Below, piece after piece: positions 26,592 through 35,755 of a DNA stretch of 64,000 bases (positions are counted from its first letter, which is position 1; the number at the start of each line of letters is the position of its first letter). The DNA is from Planctomycetota bacterium (GTDB lineage Bacteria; Planctomycetota; Phycisphaerae; UBA1845): assembly GCA_016208685.1 (NCBI GenBank), contig JACQXM010000014.1, forward strand, positions 32,303-96,302, read 5' to 3'. The notes beneath the pieces are model-generated. The model had not been told where the DNA came from and ran no database searches. It was given only the letters and a program-made list of their open reading frames with translations. A program made the translations under genes and the position numbers.

Positions 26592-27632
26592 ATGCCCCAC
26601 GACGCAGATGTGGAAAAAGTCGTCATTGTCGGGTCCGGCCCCGCCGGTTGGACGGCGGCGATCTACGCCGCACGGGCGAACCTCCGCCCCCTGGTCTTCG
26701 CGGGCCGCCCCAAAAGCTCTCCCACCACGATTCTGCCCGGCGGGCAGCTCATGATGACCACCGAGGTGGAGAACTACCCCGGGTTCCCACACGGGGTGAC
26801 CGGACCGAAGCTTATGGCGTACTTCGAGCAGCAGGCCGTGCGTTTCGGCACGCGCATCGTCACGGACAACGGCCTGGAGCCGGACGTCTCCAACGCCGAC
26901 GACGGTCACAGCTACTCCTACCAGGACTGCGCCCGGGTCGATTTCTCCCGCAGGCCGTTTGTGGTTTCCTCCGAGGACGGCACCGAGTTCCGCGCCCACA
27001 GCGTCATCATCGCCACCGGCGCCACGGCCAACTGGATCGGCCTGCCCAACGAGCAGCGACTGGCGCGGATGGGCGGCGGCGTGAGCGCATGCGCCGTCTG
27101 CGACGGAGCCCTGCCGGTGTTCCGCGACAAGGTGCTGGCCGTGGTCGGCGGTGGAGACTCAGCGGTGGAGGAGGCGACGTACCTCACGAAGTTCGCTTCC
27201 AAAGTGTGCATGATCCATCGCCGCGATCAGCTTCGGGCATCGAAGATTATGGCGCAGCGGGCCATGAGCAACCCCAAGATCGAAATCCTGTGGAACCAGG
27301 TGGTTGTGGACGTGCTGGGGGAGAACATGATCACGGGCATCAGGCTGAAGGACACGATCAGCGGGGCGGAGTCGGACCTCCCCGTCGGCGGGTTGTTCGC
27401 GGCCATCGGTCACACTCCGGCAACCGCGTTCCTCGAGGGACAGTTGGAGCTGGACGCCAAGAAGTACATAAAGCTCCGGGATCCGTACCGTTCCACCACC
27501 AGCGTTGAGGGCGTTTTCGCCGCCGGTGACTGCGTGGACAGTGTCTACCGCCAGGCGATCACCGCCGCGGGCATGGGCTGCAAGGCGGCCCTGGATGCGG
27601 AGCGCTGGCTGGCGGATAAGGGCATCGAATAG
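26592..27632 (+). CDS. trxB: thioredoxin reductase
   Basis: A 346-residue flavoprotein. FAD binding is shown by GSGPAGWTAAIYAARA (14-29), the redox-active disulfide by CAVC (167-170), the NADPH site by GGGDSAVEEATYL near 186, and the terminal FAD motif by GVFAAGDCVD. It reduces thioredoxin with NADPH; a thioredoxin gene is at 44484. A short insertion at about residues 96-122 lengthens the FAD domain compared with E. coli TrxB. The ATG at 26592 opens the family N-terminus; a GGAGAG lies 13 nt upstream. Confidence 0.93.
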   Translation: MPHDADVEKVVIVGSGPAGWTAAIYAARANLRPLVFAGRPKSSPTTILPGGQLMMTTEVENYPGFPHGVTGPKLMAYFEQQAVRFGTRIVTDNGLEPDVSNADDGHSYSYQDCARVDFSRRPFVVSSEDGTEFRAHSVIIATGATANWIGLPNEQRLARMGGGVSACAVCDGALPVFRDKVLAVVGGGDSAVEEATYLTKFASKVCMIHRRDQLRASKIMAQRAMSNPKIEILWNQVVVDVLGENMITGIRLKDTISGAESDLPVGGLFAAIGHTPATAFLEGQLELDAKKYIKLRDPYRSTTSVEGVFAAGDCVDSVYRQAITAAGMGCKAALDAERWLADKGIE

Positions 27633-27671
27633 TCCCGTGTCGGCGCGGGCGCGACTCGGTCTCCGCGGCGT

Positions 27672-27685
27672 CGGACCGAAGTCCG
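27672..27685 (-). terminator. small UUCG-loop hairpin between convergent genes
   Basis: On the minus strand CGGAC-TTCG-GTCCG gives a 5-bp stem with a stable UUCG tetraloop, 18 nt past the stop of the beta-helix lipoprotein. There is no U-run. Confidence 0.3.
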
Positions 27686-27702
27686 TCGTTCATCCCATGG
27701 CT

Positions 27703-29304
27703 TTAGGGGCAGGGGGCCTGTGCCGCGCGTGGTCCCCAGGCCTTCCCTACGGCCTGGTTGCGCCACTCGTCCGCGCCCAGATCGGGGGCATCCCCTGCGG
27801 GACGCGGGTCGCCGTCCATGTCGGTCGTGGGGGCGTCCTCGGCGGAGCCGCGGTCGATTCCTGCGCCGCCCTCGCGCACATGAAAGTCGGCGGCCCCGGG
27901 ATCGGCGAAGCCCGGATCGCCCTCGACAGGCTCGTCACCGAGCATTCCCCCCTCGTCACCGCGAATTCCGTCGATGAGATTGTGATCCACGGTATAGCTG
28001 TCGACCGGTACGTCGGTGGCCACGGCGATCTGGAACGAGAGGTTCCGGCTGCAGATGTTGTTGCGAATGACCACGCCCTCCGCCTGGGTATTGTTATGTG
28101 CGATGCCCCCGCCCCAGGGGTCGCGTCCATTGTCATACGAGGTGTTGTTGATGATCGCGATGTTCGACATGGGGTGAGCATCGATGCAACAATCGCTGAT
28201 GCCGATTCCCACCCAGCCGTTGCCGTACGCGACGTTGTTGTACACTCGGACATTTTCAAGCAGCCCGCCGACCTCGGAAGCAATCGCGAACCCGTCCTCG
28301 ACACCGTCATGGGAGACGTTGTTGAACACCTCGACGTTGAACGTGTGCTTGTCCTGAGCGTCGACGTAGAACCCCACCGCCTCGGTGCGGTAGACCTCGT
28401 TGCCGAATACCAACGCGTTTGAAGATCCGTCCTTGACGCAGATACCCTCCTTCTGGCTGTCGTGAACTACATTGTTGCGAACCTCCGCGCCGTCGGTGAG
28501 GCCGATCGTGATGCACTCATTGAAGCCGCCCAGACAGGCCTCCACGACCTCATTGCCGTCCACGATCACATCATGGCTGTTCCAGACCGCAATTCCCGAG
28601 TCGTTGGTACGATGGACGTAGTTTCCCTCGACCACGATGTGGTTTGCGGTGTCTACCTGGATGCCCGGATTGTGCGGGTTCGGTCCGGCGTTGATCACCC
28701 GCAGGCCGCGAACGTGGATATAGTCGTGGCCGGTGATGTCGAACAGCCCGCCCCATTCCGGGATGGTGATGCCGGCTCCATCGACGGTCACGGTTTCGCC
28801 CGGAGAGGCCGCGTAGGTAATGGGGCGGCCGGCTTCGCCGGAGTTCTCCGGAACGACCCGCTCGGCATAAGTTCCGGCCCGGATGTTGACGGTCTGCCCG
28901 GCGGTCAGGGTGGCTGCCGCCTTCTGGATAGTGCGCCAGGGTCGGTCCTGCGTGCCGGGATCGTCGTCGTTGCCGGCAGGGGATACGTATCGAGCGTCAG
29001 CGCCCCCCGGTGGGCTGACGTCGCCCGACGCGTCGTCAGCGTCCGGCGCGCTGTCGTCCGAAGTGTCGCCTCCGTCCGGCGCCGTGTCATCCGGAGTGTC
29101 CTCTTCATCCGGGGCGATGTCGTTGGGGCTCGTGTCGCCCGGAGTCGTGTCATCGGGAGCGGCGCGGGAGCCACCAGACGGCCCGGAGCAGCCGATCCAG
29201 GTGGCCGCCACCAGGAGCAACGCCGCTGAACTCCAGTGGCGCCGGGCGAGCGAGTCGACGACGCGGCGGGTGGCGGCGGCCAGAGTCAGGGGACGAGCGT
29301 GCAT
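27703..29304 (-). CDS. right-handed beta-helix lipoprotein
   Basis: A 533-residue surface protein. The signal ends in WIGC with Cys39. Residues about 45-100 form an Asp/Thr/Pro-rich linker with repeating T/S-P/D-D motifs, probably extending the domain from the membrane. From ARYVSPAGNDDDPGTQDRPW onward it follows the parallel beta-helix family, with repeated turns such as NIRAGTYAERV, VVEGNYVHRTNDSGIAVWN, VIVDGNEVVEA, VRNNVVHDS and VFNNVSHDG. The C-terminal DMDGDPRPAGDAPDLGADE is typical of this group. A strong AAGGAGGA precedes the ATG. It may bind or cleave polysaccharide; no lyase residues are confirmed. Confidence 0.85.
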   Translation of the reverse strand: MHARPLTLAAATRRVVDSLARRHWSSAALLLVAATWIGCSGPSGGSRAAPDDTTPGDTSPNDIAPDEEDTPDDTAPDGGDTSDDSAPDADDASGDVSPPGGADARYVSPAGNDDDPGTQDRPWRTIQKAAATLTAGQTVNIRAGTYAERVVPENSGEAGRPITYAASPGETVTVDGAGITIPEWGGLFDITGHDYIHVRGLRVINAGPNPHNPGIQVDTANHIVVEGNYVHRTNDSGIAVWNSHDVIVDGNEVVEACLGGFNECITIGLTDGAEVRNNVVHDSQKEGICVKDGSSNALVFGNEVYRTEAVGFYVDAQDKHTFNVEVFNNVSHDGVEDGFAIASEVGGLLENVRVYNNVAYGNGWVGIGISDCCIDAHPMSNIAIINNTSYDNGRDPWGGGIAHNNTQAEGVVIRNNICSRNLSFQIAVATDVPVDSYTVDHNLIDGIRGDEGGMLGDEPVEGDPGFADPGAADFHVREGGAGIDRGSAEDAPTTDMDGDPRPAGDAPDLGADEWRNQAVGKAWGPRAAQAPCP

Positions 29305-29939
29305 GGCATTCCTCCTTCGTTTCGCATGCGGGTCGGTCCCGGTGCCGCGGCCACGGCCCCGGCGACTGCCACCGGGCGGGCGCTACGACGCTGGGGTCCG
29401 GCGCGGGCCCGCACACCTAGCCGGGGGCGCGTTCGTCGGCATCCGGCGCGGCGGTGATGCGGCCGACCAGCGGACACACTGCGGCGAGCCCCCTGCATGC
29501 TCACGGTAAAGGAAGGAGCTTAACCGAAAGCGCCGGAGCGTCAAGCGGCCGCAAGGGTGGGGAACGGCGCGCCGAGGGCGAGCCGTCGCGGGCTCCAGAC
29601 GACCCAGGCGGCCCGCACGGCAGCGGGAGCCCAGCCGGCCCCGTCCCCAGGAGCGCGCATCGGCGTTGCGTCACCCGCTGGCTTTGGAGCGCTATGAACT
29701 CAACCCGGTGCCGTGGGTTACGATGGGTGCGATGACGTAGGGGAAAGCCCTTCAGGAATGTCCGAGGCCTTGTGCACAGGTGGGTACGCACACCGAGCCC
29801 CGCGTCGGTTGCGCCGACGGCGTCAAGTACGTCCCCACCTGATTATGCGCGGTTCACCACGGTCCGTGGCGTGTACTCTCGTCGAACACGCCTCCTGCCG
29901 CCACAGCGACTACGCCGCCTCTCGGCTCCTCCGCAACGC
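29305..29939. other. 635-bp spacer, nothing recognised
   Basis: The gap upstream of the beta-helix lipoprotein has no convincing coding region, RNA gene, repeat or strong hairpin on either strand. It must contain the promoter of the lipoprotein gene, but no clear -35/-10 pair was found. Confidence 0.4.
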
Positions 29940-31001
29940 CTACCGTGCCTCCGTAAACCACGGCCCACCCAAATGAATCCGATTGCGATCATTCAGGTCG
30001 CGCGCGCTGCGGCAGACAATCCCGAAGTCCTCGATTGCCCTTTCGTGTCCCACGCAGAAGAGAATTGCGCGGCGATCGGGATCGACCAAGATCCGCCTAA
30101 CCCAGAACAGACCGATCCGCCCAGACAACCTTCGGCGATCCACCCCAGTCTGAACCTCCCGGACCGTTGCTTCGAACGCTGCCTGGCTGGCCCAAAACCG
30201 CGCCCGCAATGGCCAAGCGGTCACCGCCGCTAGACCCAAAAGAGCTAGGCACGCCGGCACAACAAGAAGGCGCCAACCCCTTCGCCGCGGCGTCACCGAC
30301 GGTGTCACCTCCGAAGCTCTGGCCCCACCCACGTCGCGTATCCAGTCCACAATGCTGCATATCCACAATAGCACCGCAACCACGGTGAACCACCGTGCCT
30401 GGTCTCCGAACAACCATCGCATGCCCGCAGGGTGGCTCATTGCACAGAGGCTCATGCCCGTATTCACCAGCGCCACTGCCTCCGCTGCACGGAGTCGGCC
30501 TAGCTTCATCCGCGGCAGGTTTCCGCCATTCCTGGATACCGCAACGGGGTAGCCGCATTCCGAACACAGACTACCCACACAGTGCGTTAACGCATACCCA
30601 CATTTGACACACTGGTCGCGTCGGCGCCTCCGCGCAACACGCATCCATGCCCGGACTCCTTGGGCCGGAAGAATAGCCGCCAACAACGCCGGGTATACCA
30701 AGGGCAACGCCACATATGTGTGTGATCCACCTATTCGGCCGATCCGCGGCAGAAGTGTGAGGCCCAGGGGGGCGAAAGCCCTGCAGGACAGGCGCAAACC
30801 GCCGTCCTCCGAGTTCCCCCCTTCTACCGAATGTAGCTCTGCGCAGGCACGGTAAAGCCGAACCGTGTATCGCACGCCATTGAGCTGCCACGCAGCCGAG
30901 CACAGCCAACACCCACCTAGCCAGAGTACCGCAACGATCATGCCGACGCACACGGAGATTGGCGTCAAAACGACACGCCATCGTATGCGTGGCTCCTTCA
31001 T
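29940..31001 (-). CDS. membrane protein with double-CxxC zinc ribbon
   Basis: A 353-residue protein from the ATG at 31001. An N-terminal hydrophobic helix (VVLTPISVCVGMIVAVLWLG), a second around YVALPLVYPALLAAIL and two to three more near the middle (FTVVAVLLWICSIVDW, LLVVPACLALLGLAAVTAW) make it an integral membrane protein. Between them is a zinc ribbon, CVKCGYALTHCVGSLCSECG. This combination of ribbon and membrane segments is common in planctomycetes, usually of unknown function. The local base composition is slightly less GC-rich than neighbouring genes. Confidence 0.7.
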   Translation of the reverse strand: MKEPRIRWRVVLTPISVCVGMIVAVLWLGGCWLCSAAWQLNGVRYTVRLYRACAELHSVEGGNSEDGGLRLSCRAFAPLGLTLLPRIGRIGGSHTYVALPLVYPALLAAILPAQGVRAWMRVARRRRRDQCVKCGYALTHCVGSLCSECGYPVAVSRNGGNLPRMKLGRLRAAEAVALVNTGMSLCAMSHPAGMRWLFGDQARWFTVVAVLLWICSIVDWIRDVGGARASEVTPSVTPRRRGWRLLVVPACLALLGLAAVTAWPLRARFWASQAAFEATVREVQTGVDRRRLSGRIGLFWVRRILVDPDRRAILFCVGHERAIEDFGIVCRSARDLNDRNRIHLGGPWFTEAR

Positions 31002-31107
31002 CGCGCGTCTCTTTGAGCCGCTAACATAATGATCCCTGTAGGGCCCGACCACAGACCGGAAAACATCCGATCGTGAGAAATGCCTGATGGGAATCGCCGC
31101 ACCGGGT

Positions 31108-31644
31108 CTACATCCACGCGATCCACTGCCGCACTATTGTCTGCAGCGTCGCCCGCTTGGCGCGAAGGTCCTCCAGACTGCGGAAACACGCGGAACAGCG
31201 GTCCTTCGCGTGCCAATCCAGCAGGCCGGCCGGGTCGTCGACTTTCAGCCCTTCTGTCGTATTGTCCCGTGCCGTGGCGCCGCGGTGAAACACGACGCGC
31301 ACGAAGGTGTCCTTGCGCCGGAGATTCGCGGTGGCGAAGTAGTCCGTGAAATGGAAGCTCGGGGCGTTCCATTTGATGCCTTCGTTGATGCCGGGGTCCG
31401 CGTCCAGGATCGCCTCGCGCACGGCCTCCAGCGCCGGCTTGAGGGGGTGATCCAGCCTCCGCAGAAACTCGACCACTTCAGCGTTAGGCCGGGCTACCGC
31501 GGGGGTGCCGGTGCTCTGTTGCTTCGCCGCGCCCGCCCGGGGTGTGGCGGCCGCCGATCCTCCCGCTACCCGCTTCCCGGCCGCGGGCTTCGCACGCGTT
31601 GACCGTTGCGTCGAACGAGGCGCGGGGCGTTTTCTTGCCGGCAT
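31108..31644 (-). CDS. DUF1801 domain protein
   Basis: A 178-residue protein. The first 55 residues are a basic, disordered Ala/Arg/Lys-rich tail. Residues about 56-178 form a DUF1801 (YdhG/YdeI-like) fold: VVEFLRRLDHPLKPALEAVR, INEGIKWNAPSFHF, FVRVVFHRG, and the terminal LRAKRATLQTIVRQWI. The family has been linked to intracellular iron handling in Bacillus (frataxin-like YdhG), but a role here is unproven. The ATG at 31644 has AAGGAGC upstream. It is the last gene of the ArsR-SRPBCC-DUF1801 operon, 62 nt after the previous gene. Confidence 0.8.
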   Translation of the reverse strand: MPARKRPAPRSTQRSTRAKPAAGKRVAGGSAAATPRAGAAKQQSTGTPAVARPNAEVVEFLRRLDHPLKPALEAVREAILDADPGINEGIKWNAPSFHFTDYFATANLRRKDTFVRVVFHRGATARDNTTEGLKVDDPAGLLDWHAKDRCSACFRSLEDLRAKRATLQTIVRQWIAWM

Positions 31645-31706
31645 GGGACGCTCCTTGTCCGCACCATGCGGATTGCTTGCGCCGGCGCACACGATGCTCC
31701 GCTGCG

Positions 31707-32231
31707 TCAACGAACGGTCGCGGTTCTGCCGGGCCCGACCGCCAGTTGCGACGCCAGCAGTTCCGCCATGCGATCGTAGCCCGCGCTGACGCCCTGCTCC
31801 ATACCGGAGGCAAGGCAACCATCCCGAGCCTCTTTGGAGGGGAACACAACGGTCATGGTGACCGTTGTCCGGCCGGCGTGTTCCGTGTAGGCGATGGTCG
31901 CCAGTTGCTCGCCCGCCTGCGATTCGCACCCAAAGTCGAAGGTCTCCGTGCGTGTGGCGCGCACGCCGGGAACCACCTCGCGGTATACGCCGTGCATGGC
32001 CATCGCCGGCTTGCCGTCGGGCCCGTTCCACGCCCAGCGGAACCTGCCGCCCACGCGCAGGTCCTCCTCGCACTCCGTCATCGTCCAGCCGGGCGGCGTG
32101 AAGAGCCAGCGACGGATCAGCGCCGGCGTGGTCATCGCCGCCCAGACCAGTTGCCTGGGCGCGTTAAGCTCGCGGGTCATGACGATTTCGCGGTCGCTGG
32201 GGGTGGTGACTTTGAGTTTTCCGGGGTTCAT
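31707..32231 (-). CDS. SRPBCC/AHSA1-type ligand-binding protein
   Basis: A 174-residue START-like protein with the AHSA1 pattern: IVMTRELNAPRQLVWAAMT, RRWLFTPPGWTMTECEEDLR, GGRFRWAWNGPDG and a C-terminal helix with GYDRMAELLASQLA. Such proteins bind hydrophobic ligands and are regularly encoded beside ArsR regulators, as here. The ATG at 32231 is preferred because the ribosome site AAGGAG overlaps the arsR stop codon, implying coupling. The ligand is unknown. Confidence 0.88.
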   Translation of the reverse strand: MNPGKLKVTTPSDREIVMTRELNAPRQLVWAAMTTPALIRRWLFTPPGWTMTECEEDLRVGGRFRWAWNGPDGKPAMAMHGVYREVVPGVRATRTETFDFGCESQAGEQLATIAYTEHAGRTTVTMTVVFPSKEARDGCLASGMEQGVSAGYDRMAELLASQLAVGPGRTATVR

Positions 32232-32245
32232 CTGGGCGGTCTCCT

Positions 32246-32608
32246 TCAGGTCTCGAGACATTCCCGACCCTTCTGACGGGTCTTCAGTTCCTCCAATACT
32301 GTGTCCAGACGCTGGAAGGCGGCCTCCCAGTGCCGGCGGCAGTTCTCCAGCCAGGCGTCCGCCTTCGCCAGCGGACGCGGTTCCATCCAGCAGACGTGCG
32401 TCCGCCCCACCACGCGGCGCCGCACCAGTCGGGCCCGCTCCAGCACCCGCACGTGCTTGGAGGCCGCGGGCAGGGACATGCGAAACGGAGCGGCAAGCTC
32501 GCCGATGTTGCGTTCCCCGGCGGCCAGGCGCCGCAGCATCGCCCGCCGCGCCGGGTGTGCCAGGGCGTGAAACACGCGATCAAGCAGCACGGCGCTATCT
32601 GAAACCAT
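32246..32608 (-). CDS. ArsR-family winged-helix repressor
   Basis: A 120-residue regulator with the winged HTH HALAHPARRAMLRRLAAGER, IGELAAPFRMSLPAASKHVR as recognition helix, and VRRRVVGRTHVCWMEPRPL as wing. It lacks the Cys pairs of metal sensors, so it belongs to the SRPBCC-linked, metal-independent group. The ATG at 32608 lies inside a perfect 14-bp palindrome, and the predicted transcription start is at the ATG, suggesting leaderless mRNA and autorepression. First gene of a three-gene operon. Confidence 0.9.
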   Translation of the reverse strand: MVSDSAVLLDRVFHALAHPARRAMLRRLAAGERNIGELAAPFRMSLPAASKHVRVLERARLVRRRVVGRTHVCWMEPRPLAKADAWLENCRRHWEAAFQRLDTVLEELKTRQKGRECLET

Positions 32609-32653
32609 ATGGTTTAGTATCCCTCGAACCCGGCGATTGTCAACCATGTGGTT
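32602..32653 (-). promoter_or_regulatory. autoregulated promoter with two operator palindromes
   Basis: On the minus strand TTGACA (32643-32638), a 16-nt spacer and GATACT (32621-32616) form the promoter. A perfect palindrome AAACCATATGGTTT (32602-32615) covers the start codon and predicted start site. A related site AACCATGTGGTT (32642-32653) overlaps the upstream edge of the -35 box. The centres are 39 bp apart, close to four helical turns. The arrangement fits ArsR repression of its own operon. Confidence 0.65.
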
Positions 32654-32745
32654 AAATATTTTCGGCGCCGGCAGCGGCCCCATGCCGACAAGCCGACCCG
32701 GCAGGAGGGCAGCGAGCCTCGGATCGGCGTCGGGGGCGGGGGTTC

Positions 32746-32917
32746 CTAGCGCGGCCGCGGGGGCCGCAACCAAAACAGGCCCACGGAGGGCGCGGCCGCG
32801 AATGTCGAATGCTGAATTCGGAATGCTGAAGGGGCGGTTCGTCGCGGTTAGCGGAGCCGTTTTCGTGCACAGGAAGATGCGCGCATAATCCAAGCATCTT
32901 TGGCCGCAAGGAACTAA
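32746..32917 (+). repeat. 172-bp dispersed repeat (family R6), copy A
   Basis: Nearly the reverse complement of 63818-63990. Shared blocks include CGGCCGCGGGGGCCGCAAC, GCGGCCGCGAATGTCGAATG, AATTCGGAATGCTGAAGGGG and GGAGCCGTTTTCGTGCAC. Its right end coincides with the stop codon of the ACT-domain gene. The region also contains short inner palindromes such as GCGGCCGC. Confidence 0.85.
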
Positions 32918-33399
32918 TCGTTGCGGGCGTCGAGCAGGTCGTGCTCGTCGAGGAGGTCGAAGCCGTGCTCGCGCAGCACTGCCACGGATTGTTCGATGTT
33001 GTCTACCGCGACCGCGATGGCGGCGGCGTTCTTGGGCCGGACGAGAAGCGGGTAGGTGTAGTAGATGTTGATCTCCCCACCCAGCAGGGCGGCCCAGGTC
33101 TCGAGCAGCGCCCGCTTTCCATGCGGCAGGCTGACGACGATGAGTTCCGTCTCGCTGAGCTGGAAGTCGGCGTTGGTGAGCACTTCGTAGCTGCGGTCCG
33201 GGTCGTCCAGGATCATGCGGCAGATGGCGCAATCCACGGAGTAAACGACGGAGATGGCGAGTATTCGCACGTCGGTCTGGTCGAAGAGTCTGGTGAGGCG
33301 CAGCAATTGCCCGACGCGGTTCTCGACAAAGACCGACTGCTGCCGCACCGTGGGCACGTCCTGCCCCTCCGCGGTCCCAAGCGGTTTGGTCTCCATCAT
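32914..33399 (-). CDS. tandem ACT-domain protein (acetolactate synthase small subunit-like)
   Basis: About 161 residues from tandem ATG codons at 33399/33396. Two ACT-like units are visible: QQSVFVENRVGQLLRLTRLF ... ILAISVVYSVDCAICRMIL (about 18-70) and ELIVVSLPHGKRALLETWAALL ... INIYYTYPLL (about 85-125). ACT units bind amino acids and regulate enzymes. There is no adjacent ilvB or other target enzyme. The stop codon lies in the end of the R6 repeat. The start is uncertain; an ATG at 33435 is an alternative and neither has a good ribosome site. Confidence 0.75.
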   Translation of the reverse strand: MMETKPLGTAEGQDVPTVRQQSVFVENRVGQLLRLTRLFDQTDVRILAISVVYSVDCAICRMILDDPDRSYEVLTNADFQLSETELIVVSLPHGKRALLETWAALLGGEINIYYTYPLLVRPKNAAAIAVAVDNIEQSVAVLREHGFDLLDEHDLLDARND

Positions 33400-33532
33400 C
33401 CCCAGTTTATCGACCGCAGGCGATGCCGTCAGCATCTTTTTCGGACCACCGCCGCCACGCGTGTGCCACTTCCGCAGGCCGCGTACCTGCCACCTTGGCA
33501 GCCGTCCACGTCGCGGCACCACCACCGATATC

Positions 33533-33544
33533 GCAACATGTTGC
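33533..33544. promoter_or_regulatory. palindrome GCAACATGTTGC upstream of dnaK
   Basis: A perfect 12-bp palindrome in the divergent spacer between the ACT gene and dnaK, followed by a partial repeat (GTTGCAACAT). It may be an operator. It does not resemble the CIRCE element of HrcA, and no CIRCE is seen before dnaK. Confidence 0.3.
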
Positions 33545-33662
33545 AACATAAGAGGTTATAGTCACGCAACCCGGCGACAGACTGGCACCGCGCGTGCTAC
33601 GCGCTCGCAGGGGAGCGGTGCTGCGCCAATCGGCGCCCGCCCCCCATGGAAGGAGACAACTT

Positions 33663-35537
33663 ATGTCAAAGATCGTGGGCATCGACCTCGGGACGACGAA
33701 CTCCGTCGTTGCCGTCATGGAGGGCGAACAGGTCAAGGTCCTGACCAACGCGCAGGGCGCGCGCCTCACGCCCTCGGTAGTGGCCATCACCGAGAAGGGT
33801 GATCGCCTCGTAGGCCAGGTCGCCAGGCACCAGCAGGTAACGAACCCTGAGAACACCATCTTCTCCATCAAGCGCTTCATGGGACGGCGGCACAACGAGG
33901 TAGCCACCGAAGAGAAGATGGTGCCCTACAAGGTGGTGGGCGGTCCGGAGGAGTTGGTGAAGGTCAACATCCGCGGCAAACAGTACACGCCGCCGGAGAT
34001 CAGCGCCATGATCCTGCAGGACCTTAAGAAGACGGCGGAGGACTACCTCGGCCAGAAGGTCGACCGCGCCGTGATCACCGTCCCCGCCTACTTCAACGAC
34101 TCGCAGCGTAAGGCCACCAAGGACGCGGGCGAGATCGCCGGGCTGAAGGTCGAGCGCATCATCAACGAGCCGACGGCGGCGGCCCTGGCCTACGGACTCG
34201 ACAAGAAGAAGGAACAGACCATCGCCGTGTTCGACCTCGGCGGTGGCACCTTCGACATCTCCATCCTGGAGATCGACCCCGAAATCGGCACCTTCGAAGT
34301 GAAAGCCACCAGCGGCGACGGGCACCTGGGCGGCGACGACTACGACGAGGTGCTCATCAACCTCCTGGCCGACACCTTTAAGAAGCAGGAAGGCGTGGAC
34401 CTGCGCAAGGATCCCATGGCGTTGCAACGGCTCAAGGAGGCCGGGGAGAAGGCCAAGTGTGAGCTCTCCACGGTGCTGGAGACCACCATCAACCTGCCCT
34501 ACATCACGGCCACCAACTCCGGGCCCAAGCACCTTCAGGTGACGGTCACCCGCAGTCAGTTCGAGCAGATGACCCGGCACCTGACGGAGCGCTGCCGCAA
34601 GCCGGTGCTCGAGACCCTGGAGGGCGCGCGGATGTCTCCCAAGGACATCGACGAGGTGGTGCTGGTGGGCGGTTCGACGCGCATGCCGGCCGTCCAGGCC
34701 CTGGCTCGTGAGATCTTCGGCAAGGAGCCCAACAAGAGCATCAACCCCGATGAAGTGGTGGCCGTCGGCGCCGCCATCCAGGGCGCGGTCCTGGCCGGCG
34801 ACAAGGACGACATCGTCCTTCTTGATGTCACGCCGCTGACACTCGGCGTCGAGACCCTGGGCGGCGTGATGACGCCGCTCATCGAGGCGAACACCACCAT
34901 TCCCACCTCCAAAACGGAGACGTTCTCCACCGCCGCCAACAACCAGACGGCCCCCGCCCCGCGCGGCCTGCCGCAGATCGAGGTCACCTTCGACATCGAC
35001 CGCAACGGCATCCTCAACGTCTCCGCCAAGGACAAGGCCACGGGCAAGGAGCAGAAGATTCGCATCGAAGGCAGCGGCGGGCTGAGCAAGGACGAGATCG
35101 AGCGGATGAAGAAGGACGCCGAGCTGCACGCCGCGGAGGACCTCCAGAAGGCCGAGCGCATCAAGCTCGCCAACCAGGCGGAGGGTCAGGCCTACCAGAT
35201 CGAGCAGCAGCTCAAGGAGCACGGGGAAAGAATCCCCGCCGAGGAGCGCGCCAAGGTGGAGGCGTCCATCAACAACCTGCGCGAAGTGCTCAAGGGCGAG
35301 GACGCGTCGGCGATCAAGAAGGCGCACGACAAGCTGATGCAGGACGCGCAGATCATCGGCAAGATCGTCTACGAGCAGGTGGCCAAGCAGCAGGCGGCGG
35401 CGGGCGGAAGTAGCGCTGCCGGCGCATCGCCCGGCGCCGGCGCTGGTGCCCCACACGGCGGCGCCGCGACATCCCCCTCCGGCGGCGGCGACGACAACGT
35501 CATCGACGCAGAGTTTGAGGTGAAGGATGCGAAGTAG
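33663..35537 (+). CDS. dnaK: chaperone DnaK (Hsp70)
   Basis: A complete 624-residue Hsp70. Signature blocks are [17 protein letters not shown] at the N-terminus, [50 protein letters not shown], the linker followed by [16 protein letters not shown] of the substrate-binding domain, and an Ala/Gly-rich lid ending in [10 protein letters not shown], the conserved co-chaperone tail. The ATG at 33663 has AAGGAGA upstream. grpE and dnaJ are not adjacent, so this may be one of several dnaK copies or a dispersed dnaK locus. Confidence 0.97.
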   Translation: MSKIVGIDLGTTNSVVAVMEGEQVKVLTNAQGARLTPSVVAITEKGDRLVGQVARHQQVTNPENTIFSIKRFMGRRHNEVATEEKMVPYKVVGGPEELVKVNIRGKQYTPPEISAMILQDLKKTAEDYLGQKVDRAVITVPAYFNDSQRKATKDAGEIAGLKVERIINEPTAAALAYGLDKKKEQTIAVFDLGGGTFDISILEIDPEIGTFEVKATSGDGHLGGDDYDEVLINLLADTFKKQEGVDLRKDPMALQRLKEAGEKAKCELSTVLETTINLPYITATNSGPKHLQVTVTRSQFEQMTRHLTERCRKPVLETLEGARMSPKDIDEVVLVGGSTRMPAVQALAREIFGKEPNKSINPDEVVAVGAAIQGAVLAGDKDDIVLLDVTPLTLGVETLGGVMTPLIEANTTIPTSKTETFSTAANNQTAPAPRGLPQIEVTFDIDRNGILNVSAKDKATGKEQKIRIEGSGGLSKDEIERMKKDAELHAAEDLQKAERIKLANQAEGQAYQIEQQLKEHGERIPAEERAKVEASINNLREVLKGEDASAIKKAHDKLMQDAQIIGKIVYEQVAKQQAAAGGSSAAGASPGAGAGAPHGGAATSPSGGGDDNVIDAEFEVKDAK

Positions 35538-35553
35538 GGGAAGGGCTGGAGGG

Positions 35554-35609
<56 letters not shown>

Positions 35610-35755
35610 AGGTGAGACCGCAGGGGAACGGGGAACAGCGCCGGAGCGACCGAGCGACGGAGGGGGGGAATGCGCACGCCGGTTTGGCTGCATTGAGTGG
35701 CCCGCCCGGGCAGATATACTTCCCGTACAGGTCACAATGCAAGGAGGCATTGCAC

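Noticed and set aside
29501..29791. Reading frame of 96 residues in the spacer upstream of the beta-helix lipoprotein
   Set aside because: Pro/Arg-rich composition with no family pattern, typical of chance frames in GC-rich DNA.
33400..33662. CIRCE element or heat-shock sigma32 promoter before dnaK
   Set aside because: No TTAGCACTC-N9-GAGTGCTAA and no CTTGAA/CCCCAT pair could be found.
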